Origin: Pseudarthrobacter sp. NIBRBAC000502770
Lineage (GTDB): Bacteria > Actinomycetota > Actinomycetes > Actinomycetales > Micrococcaceae
Length of the DNA: 64,000 nt
Direction: 5' to 3'
Assembly (NCBI RefSeq): GCF_006517815.1
Contig: NZ_CP041198.1
Coordinates: 3,472,001 to 3,536,000, forward strand
Positions within the stretch are counted from its first letter, which is position 1; each line of letters begins with the position of its first letter. Shown piece by piece: positions 43,116 to 51,090 of the stretch. A model generated the notes under the pieces. The model was not told the DNA's origin. It worked only from the letters and a program-made list of their open reading frames with translations, and ran no database searches. The translations under genes and the position numbers were made by a program.

Positions 43116-44896
43116 GCCTCAAGACCACCGAGGCGGCCACCCGCGCCGACGCCCGCCTCGCACCCATGCCGGCGCCCCGGGACTACCGTGCAGCCCGGAC
43201 CCTTTCGGGCCTCCGGAAGAACACGCCGGGCCTGATCGTCCTGGTCATCCTTGGTGTCCTCATCGTCCTCCCCCTTGCCCTGGTGTTGCTGGCCGCGTTC
43301 TCGGACAGTGTTCCCCGGCCGGGCAGCATCTCCCTGGGCGGCCTGACGCTGTCCAACCTGGCCCTGCTGGCCACGCCGGAAGCACTCGGGGCCCTGGTCA
43401 ACTCACTCATGGTCGGCGCCGGCTCGGCGCTCATCGCCCTCCTGATCGGCGCCTTCCTGGCCTTCGTGTGTGCCCGCTCCGATGCGCCGTGGCGGAAGTT
43501 CATCTTCTTCATCGGCATGGCGCCGATGTTCATCCCCGCACTGGTGGGTGCCCTGGCCTGGTCGCTCCTGTGCTCGCCCAGCGCCGGCTACATCAACATC
43601 TTCCTCCGTGACCTGGGCATTGACGCCGCCATCAACATCTACAGCCTCCCGGGCCTGGTGTTCGTGCTGGGAATCTTCTACGCCCCGTACGCCTTCCTGC
43701 TGCTGCACAGCTCACTGTCCATGATGAACGCCGACCTCGAAGAGGCCGCCACCGTCCACGGGGCGCCCCTGCGCACCATGCTGCGGACCGTCACCCTGCC
43801 CCTGGCCCTTCCCGCCATCCTGGGCTCCGCCGTCCTGGTCTTCGCCTTGACCATGGAGAACTTCCCGGTGGCCCAGGTCATCGGCAACCCCGCCGGCGTG
43901 GACACGCTGCCCACCTACATCTACCGCCTCATGAGCGCCACGCCCGCCAAGAGCAACCAGGCGGCGAGTGTCGCCGTGATCCTGACCGTTGCGCTGATGG
44001 CCGTGACCCTCATCCAGCAGCGCATCATCAACAAGCGCAAGTTCACCACCATGACCGGCAAGGGCAACCGTCCCCGCCAGGTGCCGCTGCGCAAGATGCG
44101 CTGGCCCTTCACGATCATCGCCTTGGCCTACTTCGCGGTGTCCGTCGTCCTGCCGATGCTGGCCCTGCTGGCCGCTTCGATGCAGGCCACCCCGTTCGTG
44201 TCCTCGATGTCGCAGCTGCTCGAAGCCAACTCCCTTAGCTTCGCGAAGCTGATCGAGGTCCTGGGATCCAACGACTTCCAGCTCGCCCTGAAGAACAGTG
44301 TCCTGGTGGCCCTGATCGCAGCCTTCGCCGGCACCACCCTCAGCTTCATCGCCTCCTACATCCGGTACCGCACCAAGTCCAAGGTGGGGCGGCTGATTGA
44401 ACTGGTGGCCATGACCCCCCTTGCCGTCCCCGCCATCGTGATGGGCATCGGACTGCTCTGGACCTGGCTGCTGCTGCCGCTGCCCATCTACGGCACCCTG
44501 GCGATCCTCGCCGTCGCCTGCGTGGCCGTGTTCATGCCGCAGGGCTACCGCGGCGTCTCCGCGTCAATGCTCCAGATGGACCAGGACCTCGAGGACAGCG
44601 CCGTGATGCTCGGCGCCGGGCGCACCAGGTCCGTCCTGGACGTGACCCTGCCCCTGATGCGGGTGGGCATCATGTCCTCGTTCCTGCTGTTCCTCATGCT
44701 CTCCATGCGTGAGCTCAGCGCCTCCATCTTCCTCTTCACCTCGAACACCCGGATCCTGTCCATCCTCGTGTTCGACAACTTCGACAACGGCCAGAGCCAG
44801 GCAGCTGCCGCCGTCAGCGTCCTGTACTGCCTCGTCATCGGAATCCTCGCCGTCATCGCCCAAAAAGTCGGCGGCGAACGCAAGACCAAGAACTGA
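43112..44896 (+). CDS. ABC importer permease, fused double unit of Fe3+ type
   Basis: The 594-residue protein has two consecutive ABC inner-membrane (MetI-like) domains with about 12 helices. Each half bears an EAA-type loop that contacts the ATPase: DLEEAATVHGAPLRTMLRTVTLPLALPAI (about 210-238) and DLEDSAVMLGAGRTRSVLDVTLPLMRVGI (about 491-519). Such fusions are usual for FbpB-type iron or phosphonate importers. It overlaps the ATPase gene by 4 nt and precedes the binding-protein gene by 32 nt, so the three form one transporter. Confidence 0.9.
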   Translation: MSLKTTEAATRADARLAPMPAPRDYRAARTLSGLRKNTPGLIVLVILGVLIVLPLALVLLAAFSDSVPRPGSISLGGLTLSNLALLATPEALGALVNSLMVGAGSALIALLIGAFLAFVCARSDAPWRKFIFFIGMAPMFIPALVGALAWSLLCSPSAGYINIFLRDLGIDAAINIYSLPGLVFVLGIFYAPYAFLLLHSSLSMMNADLEEAATVHGAPLRTMLRTVTLPLALPAILGSAVLVFALTMENFPVAQVIGNPAGVDTLPTYIYRLMSATPAKSNQAASVAVILTVALMAVTLIQQRIINKRKFTTMTGKGNRPRQVPLRKMRWPFTIIALAYFAVSVVLPMLALLAASMQATPFVSSMSQLLEANSLSFAKLIEVLGSNDFQLALKNSVLVALIAAFAGTTLSFIASYIRYRTKSKVGRLIELVAMTPLAVPAIVMGIGLLWTWLLLPLPIYGTLAILAVACVAVFMPQGYRGVSASMLQMDQDLEDSAVMLGAGRTRSVLDVTLPLMRVGIMSSFLLFLMLSMRELSASIFLFTSNTRILSILVFDNFDNGQSQAAAAVSVLYCLVIGILAVIAQKVGGERKTKN

Positions 44897-44928
44897 CCTC
44901 ACACCCACCTTTGAAAGGGACACCCTCA

Positions 44929-46047
44929 ATGAAGTTAGCGTCCAAACTCCCCGCCCTCACCGCCGCCGGAGTGCTCCTGGCCCTCAGCCTGACCGGCTGT
45001 GGAAGCGCCGCCCAGAGTGCCGGCGTAGTCACTGCCACCGCAGCCGTGAACACCGACAACGGACTGGTGATCAATGGCGAATCCATCGCGGACAAGGACA
45101 TCTATGAGAAGGCCAAGACCCAGACCCTGTCCCTCTACTCCGGCTACACCGATTCCTCGGAAAGCGCGCTGGTGGACGCCTTCACCAAGGACACCGGCAT
45201 CAAGGTCAACGTTGTCCGGCTCACCCCGAACAAACTGTCCGAACGCGTTCTCTCCGAGCAGGGTGCCGGCAAGCTCAGCGCCGATGTCATCCGCACGTCC
45301 GACTACCGGATTGCCAAGTCCATGGAGGATGCCAAGGTCTGGAAGGCCTATGACGTCCCCGGCGCCTCCGCACTCAAGGACGTCTCCGTGGACGGCGGCC
45401 AGTTCACCCGCATGTTCAACTCCGTCTACACCCTGGGCTACAACACCCAGCTGGTGAAGGAAGCCGACGCCCCCAAGTCATGGGCGGATGCCGTCGGCGG
45501 CAAGTGGCAGGGCAAGCTGGGCATCGTCCAGGGCGGCTCGGGCGGCAGCACCGCTGCGCTGAACCGGTTCATGGAAACCAAGATGGGCGGCGACTACTTC
45601 GCCAAGTACGCTGCGCAGAAGCCCAAGATCTACGACTCCCTGGGCGCTGAAGCCACGGCCCTGGCCCGCGGCGAAGTGGCCGTGGGCACGGTCACCATCA
45701 GCGGCACCAACATCTCGGCCGTCCAGGACAAGGCTCCGGTCAAGTTCATCGTCCCCGAGGAAGGACTCGTCTCGTACGACTACTACCTGGGCATGACGGG
45801 CACCGCCACGAACGTGGAAGCCGCGAAGGTCTTCATGAACTACAACCTTTCCAAGCAGGGCCAGCAGGTCTTCGCGCAGATCGGTGAATACCCGGTCCGC
45901 ACCGACGTGGCACCGCCCACCATCATGGGCGTAACCCTCCCCGCCGTCGATTCCGGCAAGGTCTACCGCATGCAGAACAGCGACGCCACCACTTACGGCA
46001 AGGACGACCTGGCCAAGTGGAACCAGGTGTTCGGCTACACCAAGTAA
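44929..46047 (+). CDS. ABC importer substrate-binding lipoprotein, family 1 / Fe3+ type
   Basis: The 372-residue protein has a lipoprotein signal (LALSLTGCGSA; Cys near residue 24) and the bilobal fold of the ferric/aminoethylphosphonate-type binding proteins: LSLYSGYTDSSESALVDAFTKDTGIKV, VRLTPNKLSERVLSEQGAGKLSADVI, SWADAVGGKWQGKLGI, and the end TYGKDDLAKWNQVF. It captures the ligand outside the membrane for the preceding permease. AAAGGGA lies 8 nt before the ATG. A very strong terminator follows, which ends the prpF-ABC operon. Ligand unknown; a tricarboxylate is inferred from neighbours. Confidence 0.88.
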   Translation: MKLASKLPALTAAGVLLALSLTGCGSAAQSAGVVTATAAVNTDNGLVINGESIADKDIYEKAKTQTLSLYSGYTDSSESALVDAFTKDTGIKVNVVRLTPNKLSERVLSEQGAGKLSADVIRTSDYRIAKSMEDAKVWKAYDVPGASALKDVSVDGGQFTRMFNSVYTLGYNTQLVKEADAPKSWADAVGGKWQGKLGIVQGGSGGSTAALNRFMETKMGGDYFAKYAAQKPKIYDSLGAEATALARGEVAVGTVTISGTNISAVQDKAPVKFIVPEEGLVSYDYYLGMTGTATNVEAAKVFMNYNLSKQGQQVFAQIGEYPVRTDVAPPTIMGVTLPAVDSGKVYRMQNSDATTYGKDDLAKWNQVFGYTK

Positions 46048-46061
46048 CCCCGAAATCCCGC

Positions 46062-46100
46062 GCCTGGGGACCCGGCCTCCGCCGGGTCCCCAGGCTTTTT
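46062..46100 (+). terminator. Rho-independent terminator after the ABC importer operon
   Basis: A perfect 15-bp stem (GCCTGGGGACCCGGC with 46081-46095), a 4-nt loop and a run of five T make this the clearest terminator in the window. Confidence 0.95.
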
Positions 46101-46128
46101 CGTTCCACACCATCCACCAGGAGGCCCC

Positions 46129-47094
46129 GTGACCGCCGCCCCGGACATTTCGATGCCCCGGAACACCACGTCCCTGCTGGTCCTCCAGGACGGCAGCACC
46201 GTCGTCGAACTCGGCGACACCACCCGCGCCAGCTACATCGCCTCCGTCCGCAAAAGCCTGCTCTCGATCCTTTTCGGCATCCAGGTGCACGCCGGCACGG
46301 TCAGCCTCGACGCCACACTCGATGAGCTCGGTGTTGATGATGTGGGCGGCCTGCTGCCCATCGAGCGGACGGCGCGGCTCCGTGACCTCCTGACCTCGCG
46401 CTCGGGGGTCTACCATCCGCCGTCCAGCCCGGGCAGTGACGAGGATGCTTTCCCTGCACGTGGCACAAAGGCGCCCGGGCAATATTTCGTCTACAACAAC
46501 TGGGATTTCAACGCCGCGGGCGCCATCTTCGAGAAGGCCAGCGGCCTGACCGTCTTCGAAGCGTTCCAGAAACACCTGGCCGGTCCGCTGGGGTTCGACG
46601 ACTACGACCCCACACGCCAGCGCATGCTCGGGGACACCCGAAAGTCCGCCTTCCCTGCCTACCATTTCTTCCTCTCCGCCCGGGACCTGGCCAAGATCGG
46701 GATGCTGATGGCAGCCGGCGGCCAGTGGGAGGGACGGCAGCTTGTCCCCCGGGAGTGGGCCACGGACAGCGTGGCCACCCATGTCAGGCGCGCAGACATG
46801 GCGCCGTCCACCGGTTTTGGCACCTGCGACTACGGCTATCTGTGGTGGCTCCCCCGGGAATCCGGCCCGCAGTGGCAGGGGGCGTTCCTGGCCGCGGGCA
46901 ACTACGGCCAGTTCCTGCTGGTCCTGCCGGCGATCGGGAGCGTCATTGCGCACCGGCGCTTCGTCAGCGACAGCTTCGCCGTCGCCCGGAACACCCCCAC
47001 GGCAGCTGCCTCGACGGCAGGCCCCGCTCCGGTGACCCACGCCGACTTCATGGACCTTGCCCGGGCTCTGGTTGCCGGGCCCCTGGCCCGGTAG
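46129..47094 (+). CDS. Serine hydrolase of beta-lactamase class C fold, cytosolic
   Basis: The 321-residue protein has the penicillin-recognising fold. The SxxK motif is SVRK (Ser near residue 39), the YxN motif is YNN (near 122) in KAPGQYFVYNNWDFNAAG, and ARDLAKIGMLMAAGG follows. No signal peptide is evident, unlike true beta-lactamases; related cytosolic enzymes are esterases or amidases. The GTG has AGGAGG 6 nt upstream. It lies just after the importer terminator and within the tricarboxylate locus, so it may hydrolyse an ester or amide precursor of the substrate; this is a guess. Confidence 0.78.
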   Translation: MTAAPDISMPRNTTSLLVLQDGSTVVELGDTTRASYIASVRKSLLSILFGIQVHAGTVSLDATLDELGVDDVGGLLPIERTARLRDLLTSRSGVYHPPSSPGSDEDAFPARGTKAPGQYFVYNNWDFNAAGAIFEKASGLTVFEAFQKHLAGPLGFDDYDPTRQRMLGDTRKSAFPAYHFFLSARDLAKIGMLMAAGGQWEGRQLVPREWATDSVATHVRRADMAPSTGFGTCDYGYLWWLPRESGPQWQGAFLAAGNYGQFLLVLPAIGSVIAHRRFVSDSFAVARNTPTAAASTAGPAPVTHADFMDLARALVAGPLAR

Positions 47095-47105
47095 GCGTCA
47101 GGAAA

Positions 47106-47130
47106 GGCACCGTACGACGGCGGCACCCTC
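47106..47130. repeat. Half copy of the palindromic intergenic repeat (copy C)
   Basis: Only the left arm (GTACGACGGCGGCACCC) is present; the matching right arm is missing. It lies between the convergent hydrolase and LysR genes, the same type of site as copy A. Confidence 0.5.
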
Positions 47131-47134
47131 CTTG

Positions 47135-48040
47135 TCAGGAAGCCGCGCCCTTGGCGATGGACCGGAACACCTTGGTGGCCTGCTGCGCGGCGGGGCTGAG
47201 CCGCCGGTTTGCCAGGTGGGCCAGGAGGATCCGGCGCTTCGGGGACCCGGCGAGCGGGACCGCCACGACGTCGGGGCGCAGGGCCGTCAGGGCCAGCCTG
47301 GGTGCCAGGGCGATCCCGATGCCGGCCGCCACCATGCCCTGTGTCTCCTGGTAATCGTTGGCGGCGAAGGCGATCCGCGGTTCGAACCCGGCGTCGCGGC
47401 ATACCCGGCTGAGGACGTCGGCCACGGGGTGCTCGTCGCGCACCACCCATTCCTGGTCGCTCAATGCGCCGATGCGGACCGAGCCCAGTTTCGCAATGGG
47501 GTGCTCCCGCGGGACCAGCAGCACTGTTGGATCGTTGGTCAGCCTGACCAGGGCGAGGTCGGGGTCCTCGATCTGCTGCCAGGGATAGTCCCACAGCAGG
47601 GTCAGTTCGATTTCCCGCCGCCGCAGCCGTTCCAGCAGGCCGTCCCGGCGGGCGCTGACAACCGTCACTGCCACCTCGGGGTGGCGGGCGCGGAACGCCA
47701 GCACCACGTCGGGCATCAGGGAGGCTCCGCCGGTGGGAAAGGTTCCAAGCCGGAGCTGGCCGCGCCGAAGGCCCGCGAACTCCCCCATTTCGGCGCGGGC
47801 AGCTTCCACGGTCCTGTCGATGTCGTCGGCGTAGTGCAGCAGGGCGTGCCCCGCCTCGGTCAGGACCACGCCCCGGGGATGGCGCTCGATGAGGACCACG
47901 CCCATCTCCTGCTCGAGTTTGGCTATCTGCTGCGACACCGCCGAGGTGGTGAAGGAAAGGGCGGCAGCAGCAGAGGTCAGGGAGCCGGAACGGCCCACCT
48001 CGCGGAGCACGTGGAGCCGGTGGAGGTCGAGGATTGCCAT
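47135..48040 (-). CDS. LysR family transcriptional regulator
   Basis: The 301-residue protein has the LysR helix-turn-helix at residues 1-65 (LDLHRLHVLREVGRSGSLTSAAAAL, SFTTSAVSQQIAKLEQEMGVVL) and an effector-binding domain to the end (LRLGTFPTGGASLMPDVV, VGIGIALAPRLAL region as GIGIALAP). It is divergent from the second prpF gene with 128 bp between, the classic arrangement for a LysR protein and its target. TAAACT lies 6 nt before the ATG without a ribosome binding site, so its own message may be leaderless. The co-inducer is likely a metabolite of this pathway. Confidence 0.9.
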   Translation of the reverse strand: MAILDLHRLHVLREVGRSGSLTSAAAALSFTTSAVSQQIAKLEQEMGVVLIERHPRGVVLTEAGHALLHYADDIDRTVEAARAEMGEFAGLRRGQLRLGTFPTGGASLMPDVVLAFRARHPEVAVTVVSARRDGLLERLRRREIELTLLWDYPWQQIEDPDLALVRLTNDPTVLLVPREHPIAKLGSVRIGALSDQEWVVRDEHPVADVLSRVCRDAGFEPRIAFAANDYQETQGMVAAGIGIALAPRLALTALRPDVVAVPLAGSPKRRILLAHLANRRLSPAAQQATKVFRSIAKGAAS

Positions 48041-48122
48041 GCACTGAGTTTAGCAAAAGTAGATAGTCGTCCATTTATTTGCGATTGTGCTGAAGGCTCC
48101 CATCCCGGATCGTAGAAGTACA

Positions 48123-48145
48123 AGGTGCTGTGAAGTAGAGCACCT
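48123..48145. promoter_or_regulatory. Candidate LysR operator upstream of the second prpF
   Basis: AGGTGCT and AGCACCT form a 7-bp inverted repeat spaced by 9 nt, 24 bp before the GTG of the prpF paralogue. The size suits a LysR dimer site; it could also form an mRNA hairpin. Confidence 0.45.
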
Positions 48146-48168
48146 GCAAGTTACGAGGGAGAAATACA

Positions 48169-49311
48169 GTGGGACTCAAAGGACATTGGTACCGGGGCGG
48201 CACCAGCAAGTGCTGGCTCTTCGATGCCAGGGACGTGGCCCTCCACGCCCCCACCCGCGAGGAAATCCCCGCACTGCTGTCAGCCGCATTCGGCGCAGCG
48301 GACGCGCGGCAGCTGGACGGCGTCGGGGGCGGAACGTCCACCACGTCCAAGGCTGCGGTCATCTGGGCAACCCCTGGTGCCGAGGCAGACCTCGACTACC
48401 TTTTCGCCCAGGTGGGGATCGGTGACCCCACCGTTGAGCTGGGTTCCAACTGCGGCAACTGCGCCACCGCCATTGCCCTGTTCGCAGTCCAGACGGGCAT
48501 CGTTCCCGCCCGGGACGGCATGACCAAGGTCCGCATGCGCCACGTCACTTCCGGTGCCGTGCTGAGCGGATCGGTTCCCACCCCGGGCGGACACATTCCC
48601 AAGTCCGGCCTGGCCCGGGTTCCGGGCAGCAGCGCCGCCGGTGTTCCTGTCAGCCTCTCGTTCCATGGCCCCTGGGGCCAGAACACCGGTGCACTCCTGC
48701 CTACCGGCAACACGGTGGACGAGCTCCAGGTCAACGGCCGGACCCTGGCCGCCACGATGGTGGACGCCGGCGCCCCTGCCGTGCTCCTGGCAGCCGACCA
48801 GGCCGGCGTCGATCTTTCCTCAATGACTGGCAACCTCACCGCCCAGCTGCCGGACCTCATCGCGGCACGGGCATCAGCCGGCCTCATCATGGGGCTGCGG
48901 AAGCCTGAGGATCCGCCGCAGAACGCCGTCCCGAAAGTCGGGGTGGTGGCTCCTGCAGGCGACTACACCGCCGCGGACGGAACAACCATCACCGCCGGCA
49001 GCCACGACGTGCGGGTGCGGATGCTGTCCATGCTGGCACCCCACCCGGCCATCGGCCTGACCTCAGCCGTGGCAGTTGCCCTGGCATCCTCGCTGCAGTC
49101 ATCGGTCGTAGCCAACGCAGCAGGCCAATCACCATCCACCGGCACCGGAACTCCCCGCTTGCTGCGGGTCGGGACGCCCGCCGGCGTGATCACCGCCGAA
49201 ATCATCACCGATGACACCGGCAACGTCAGCGAAGTGGCCCTCCACCGGGCAGCCCGCCACATCGCCACCGCAGATATCGACGTGGCCCTGGCCGCCGAGC
49301 TGTCTGCCTAA
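48169..49311 (+). CDS. PrpF family isomerase, second copy
   Basis: The 380-residue protein is a paralogue of the one at 40887 with the same blocks: WYRGGTSKCWLF (residues 7-18), LDGVGGGTSTTSKAAV, NCGNCATAIALFA and MLSMLAPHPAIGLTSAVAVALA. It would isomerise an aconitate-like or oxalomesaconate-like acid; the two copies may act on different isomers or different substrates. The GTG has GAGGGAG 8 nt upstream. It is followed after 56 nt by a dicarboxylate symporter gene, so uptake and isomerisation are probably co-expressed under the divergent LysR regulator. Confidence 0.85.
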   Translation: MGLKGHWYRGGTSKCWLFDARDVALHAPTREEIPALLSAAFGAADARQLDGVGGGTSTTSKAAVIWATPGAEADLDYLFAQVGIGDPTVELGSNCGNCATAIALFAVQTGIVPARDGMTKVRMRHVTSGAVLSGSVPTPGGHIPKSGLARVPGSSAAGVPVSLSFHGPWGQNTGALLPTGNTVDELQVNGRTLAATMVDAGAPAVLLAADQAGVDLSSMTGNLTAQLPDLIAARASAGLIMGLRKPEDPPQNAVPKVGVVAPAGDYTAADGTTITAGSHDVRVRMLSMLAPHPAIGLTSAVAVALASSLQSSVVANAAGQSPSTGTGTPRLLRVGTPAGVITAEIITDDTGNVSEVALHRAARHIATADIDVALAAELSA

Positions 49312-49367
49312 CACCCCTATCTCTTTGCCCCATCATTAAGGGGCCGCACCAACCAGGAAGTTGTTCA

Positions 49368-50678
49368 ATGAAGATCAAATCCATCCTCGGACACCTGTAT
49401 GTCCAGGTACTCATCGGAGTCGCCCTCGGCGTCGTTGTAGGCGCACTGTGGCCGGACCTCGGCTCGTCCCTGAAGCCCATCGGCGACGGATTCGTGAAAC
49501 TCGTGAAGTTCATGATCGCCCCCATCGTGTTCTGCACCATCGTCGGAGGCATCACCTCCCTGCGGGACACCAGGAAGGTGGGGCCCACCCTGATCCGTTC
49601 GCTGGGCCTCTTCTACGCACTGACCGCACTCGCCCTGGCCCTGGGCCTGGCCGCGGTGACGCTGTTCCAGCCCGGCGCCGGGATGCACATCGATCCCGCG
49701 CACCTGGACTCTTCGGTGGCGCAGAAGTACACCACGCAGCTGCCCAGCAGCAACCCCGTGGACTTCATCCTCAGCATCATCCCCACCACCTTCGTGGGCG
49801 CCTTCGCGGACGGTGAAGTCCTGCCCGTGCTGGTCATTGCACTGCTGTGCGGCTTCGCCTTCAGCAAGCTCGGCGCACCGGGCCAGCTGGCGCTGAACGT
49901 GGTCAACAGCTTCAACAAGCTGCTCTTCATCATGTTCGGCTACATCATGAAGGTGGCTCCGCTGGGAGCCTTTGGGGCCATGGCCTTCACCGTTGGCAAG
50001 TACGGCGCCCACTCCATCGGAAACCTCGGCATGCTGATCCTTGCCTTCTACGCCGCCTGCATCGTCTTCGTGGTGGTGGGCCTGGGCATCCTGGCCAAGG
50101 TGACCGGCTTCAGCCTCTGGCAGATCCTGCGCTACTTCAAGGATGAGTTCCTGATCGTCCTGGCCACGTCCTCCAGCGAACCGGTCCTGCCGCGCCTGCT
50201 GTCCAAGCTTGAAAGGATCGGCTGCGACCGCAGCGTTGTGGGGCTCGTGGTCCCCACCGGCTACTCCTTCAACCTGACCGGAACGGCCATCTACCTCACC
50301 CTCGCCTCCATGTTCATCGCCCAGGCCTGCGACATCCACCTCAGCTGGGGCCAGATCCTGCTGATGCTCGGCATGATGCTGCTGACCTCCAAGGGTGCGG
50401 CCGGCGTCACGGGCAGTGGTTTCGTGGCCCTGGTGGCAACCCTGACGGTCATGCCCACCCTGCCGGTGGCCGGCGTGGCCCTCATCGTTGGCATCGACCG
50501 TTTCATGAGCGAGGCCCGTGCCCTCACCAGCACGGTTTGCAACATCGTCTCCTGCGTGGCAATCGCCAAGTGGCAGGGCGAGCTGGACATGGGCAAGCTC
50601 CGCTCCGAACTCCAGGCGGGCTTCGTGCCCACCGAGGCGGAGAAGGTCCAGCTGGCCGAACCGGCCCTGGCCCACTAA
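49368..50678 (+). CDS. dctA: C4-dicarboxylate/cation symporter, DctA type
   Basis: The 436-residue protein belongs to the dicarboxylate/amino acid:cation (DAACS) family. It has eight or so hydrophobic helices plus the hairpin-loop motifs ATSSSEPVLPRLLSKLERIG (about 265-284) and PTGYSFNLTGTAIYLTLASMFIAQA (about 295-319), with SKGAAGVTGSGFVALVATL in the last part. DctA members import succinate, fumarate, malate or related acids with cations. It follows prpF and shares its context, so aconitate or other polycarboxylates may also be carried. A terminator follows. Confidence 0.92.
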   Translation: MKIKSILGHLYVQVLIGVALGVVVGALWPDLGSSLKPIGDGFVKLVKFMIAPIVFCTIVGGITSLRDTRKVGPTLIRSLGLFYALTALALALGLAAVTLFQPGAGMHIDPAHLDSSVAQKYTTQLPSSNPVDFILSIIPTTFVGAFADGEVLPVLVIALLCGFAFSKLGAPGQLALNVVNSFNKLLFIMFGYIMKVAPLGAFGAMAFTVGKYGAHSIGNLGMLILAFYAACIVFVVVGLGILAKVTGFSLWQILRYFKDEFLIVLATSSSEPVLPRLLSKLERIGCDRSVVGLVVPTGYSFNLTGTAIYLTLASMFIAQACDIHLSWGQILLMLGMMLLTSKGAAGVTGSGFVALVATLTVMPTLPVAGVALIVGIDRFMSEARALTSTVCNIVSCVAIAKWQGELDMGKLRSELQAGFVPTEAEKVQLAEPALAH

Positions 50679-50704
50679 CCGGCCGGCAGGCCACCACCCC
50701 CAGT

Positions 50705-50742
50705 GTTTGCCCGGGATCCCAGCAGGGGTCCCGGGCAAACCC
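50705..50742 (+). terminator. Rho-independent terminator after dctA
   Basis: A 16-bp stem with one G-T pair (GTTTGCCCGGGATCCC with 50725-50740) and a 4-nt loop lies 27 bp after the dctA stop. The following T-run is weak. Confidence 0.8.
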
Positions 50743-50786
50743 TTGCAAGGGGGACTACTTCACAACCCCTACGGAAAGGACCCGGA

Positions 50787-50873
50787 ATGAGTGAGCGCCA
50801 AACGGAGCAGGAAACGTCAGAAGACTGCGACGCCGGCACGTGCTTCTACTGCCAGAGCCCGGAAACCGACTAG
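50787..50873 (+). CDS. Cys-rich small protein, 28 residues
   Basis: A short frame starts ATG at 50787 (GGAAAGGA 6 nt upstream) and ends TAG at 50871-50873. The product is acidic and hydrophilic with DCDAGTCFYC, i.e. three cysteines spaced C-X4-C-X2-C. It starts 45 bp after a terminator and thus needs its own promoter. It could be a small metal-binding or redox protein, or a leader/precursor peptide. Being downstream-convergent to a probable sulfur operon may be significant. Nothing longer overlaps it on this strand. Function unknown. Confidence 0.45.
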   Translation: MSERQTEQETSEDCDAGTCFYCQSPETD

Positions 50874-50978
50874 GTCCCAAGGAGAGGCGGGGCGGCCGGC
50901 CTACAGCCACTGCTCCCACACCGTCAGCTGGAGGGTGACGGTCCCGGGCGAACCAGCCCCCACAGCACCAGCCCCCAC

Positions 50979-51090
50979 GGAAGGTTCGACGGCGGCACCC
51001 GCCGTGCCGCCGTCGTCGTCCCGTCCGGCAAAACCAGCCTTCCCGGCAATGCCGGCCCAGGCGGCAAAACCTGCCCGGCGCATCAGGCGC
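50979..51090. repeat. Palindromic intergenic repeat, extended copy D
   Basis: It begins GGAAGGTTCGACGGCGGC, has the opposite arm GCCGCCGTCGTCGTCCC, then GGCAAAACCAGCC twice in variant form (51027 and 51063 regions) and ends GGCGCATCAGGCGC as in copy B. Its end overlaps the stop codon of the monooxygenase gene on the minus strand. Confidence 0.7.

Noticed and set aside
45478..47040. 520-codon minus-strand ORF opposite the binding protein and serine hydrolase
   Set aside because: It crosses a strong terminator and two conserved plus-strand genes, and has shadow-frame composition.
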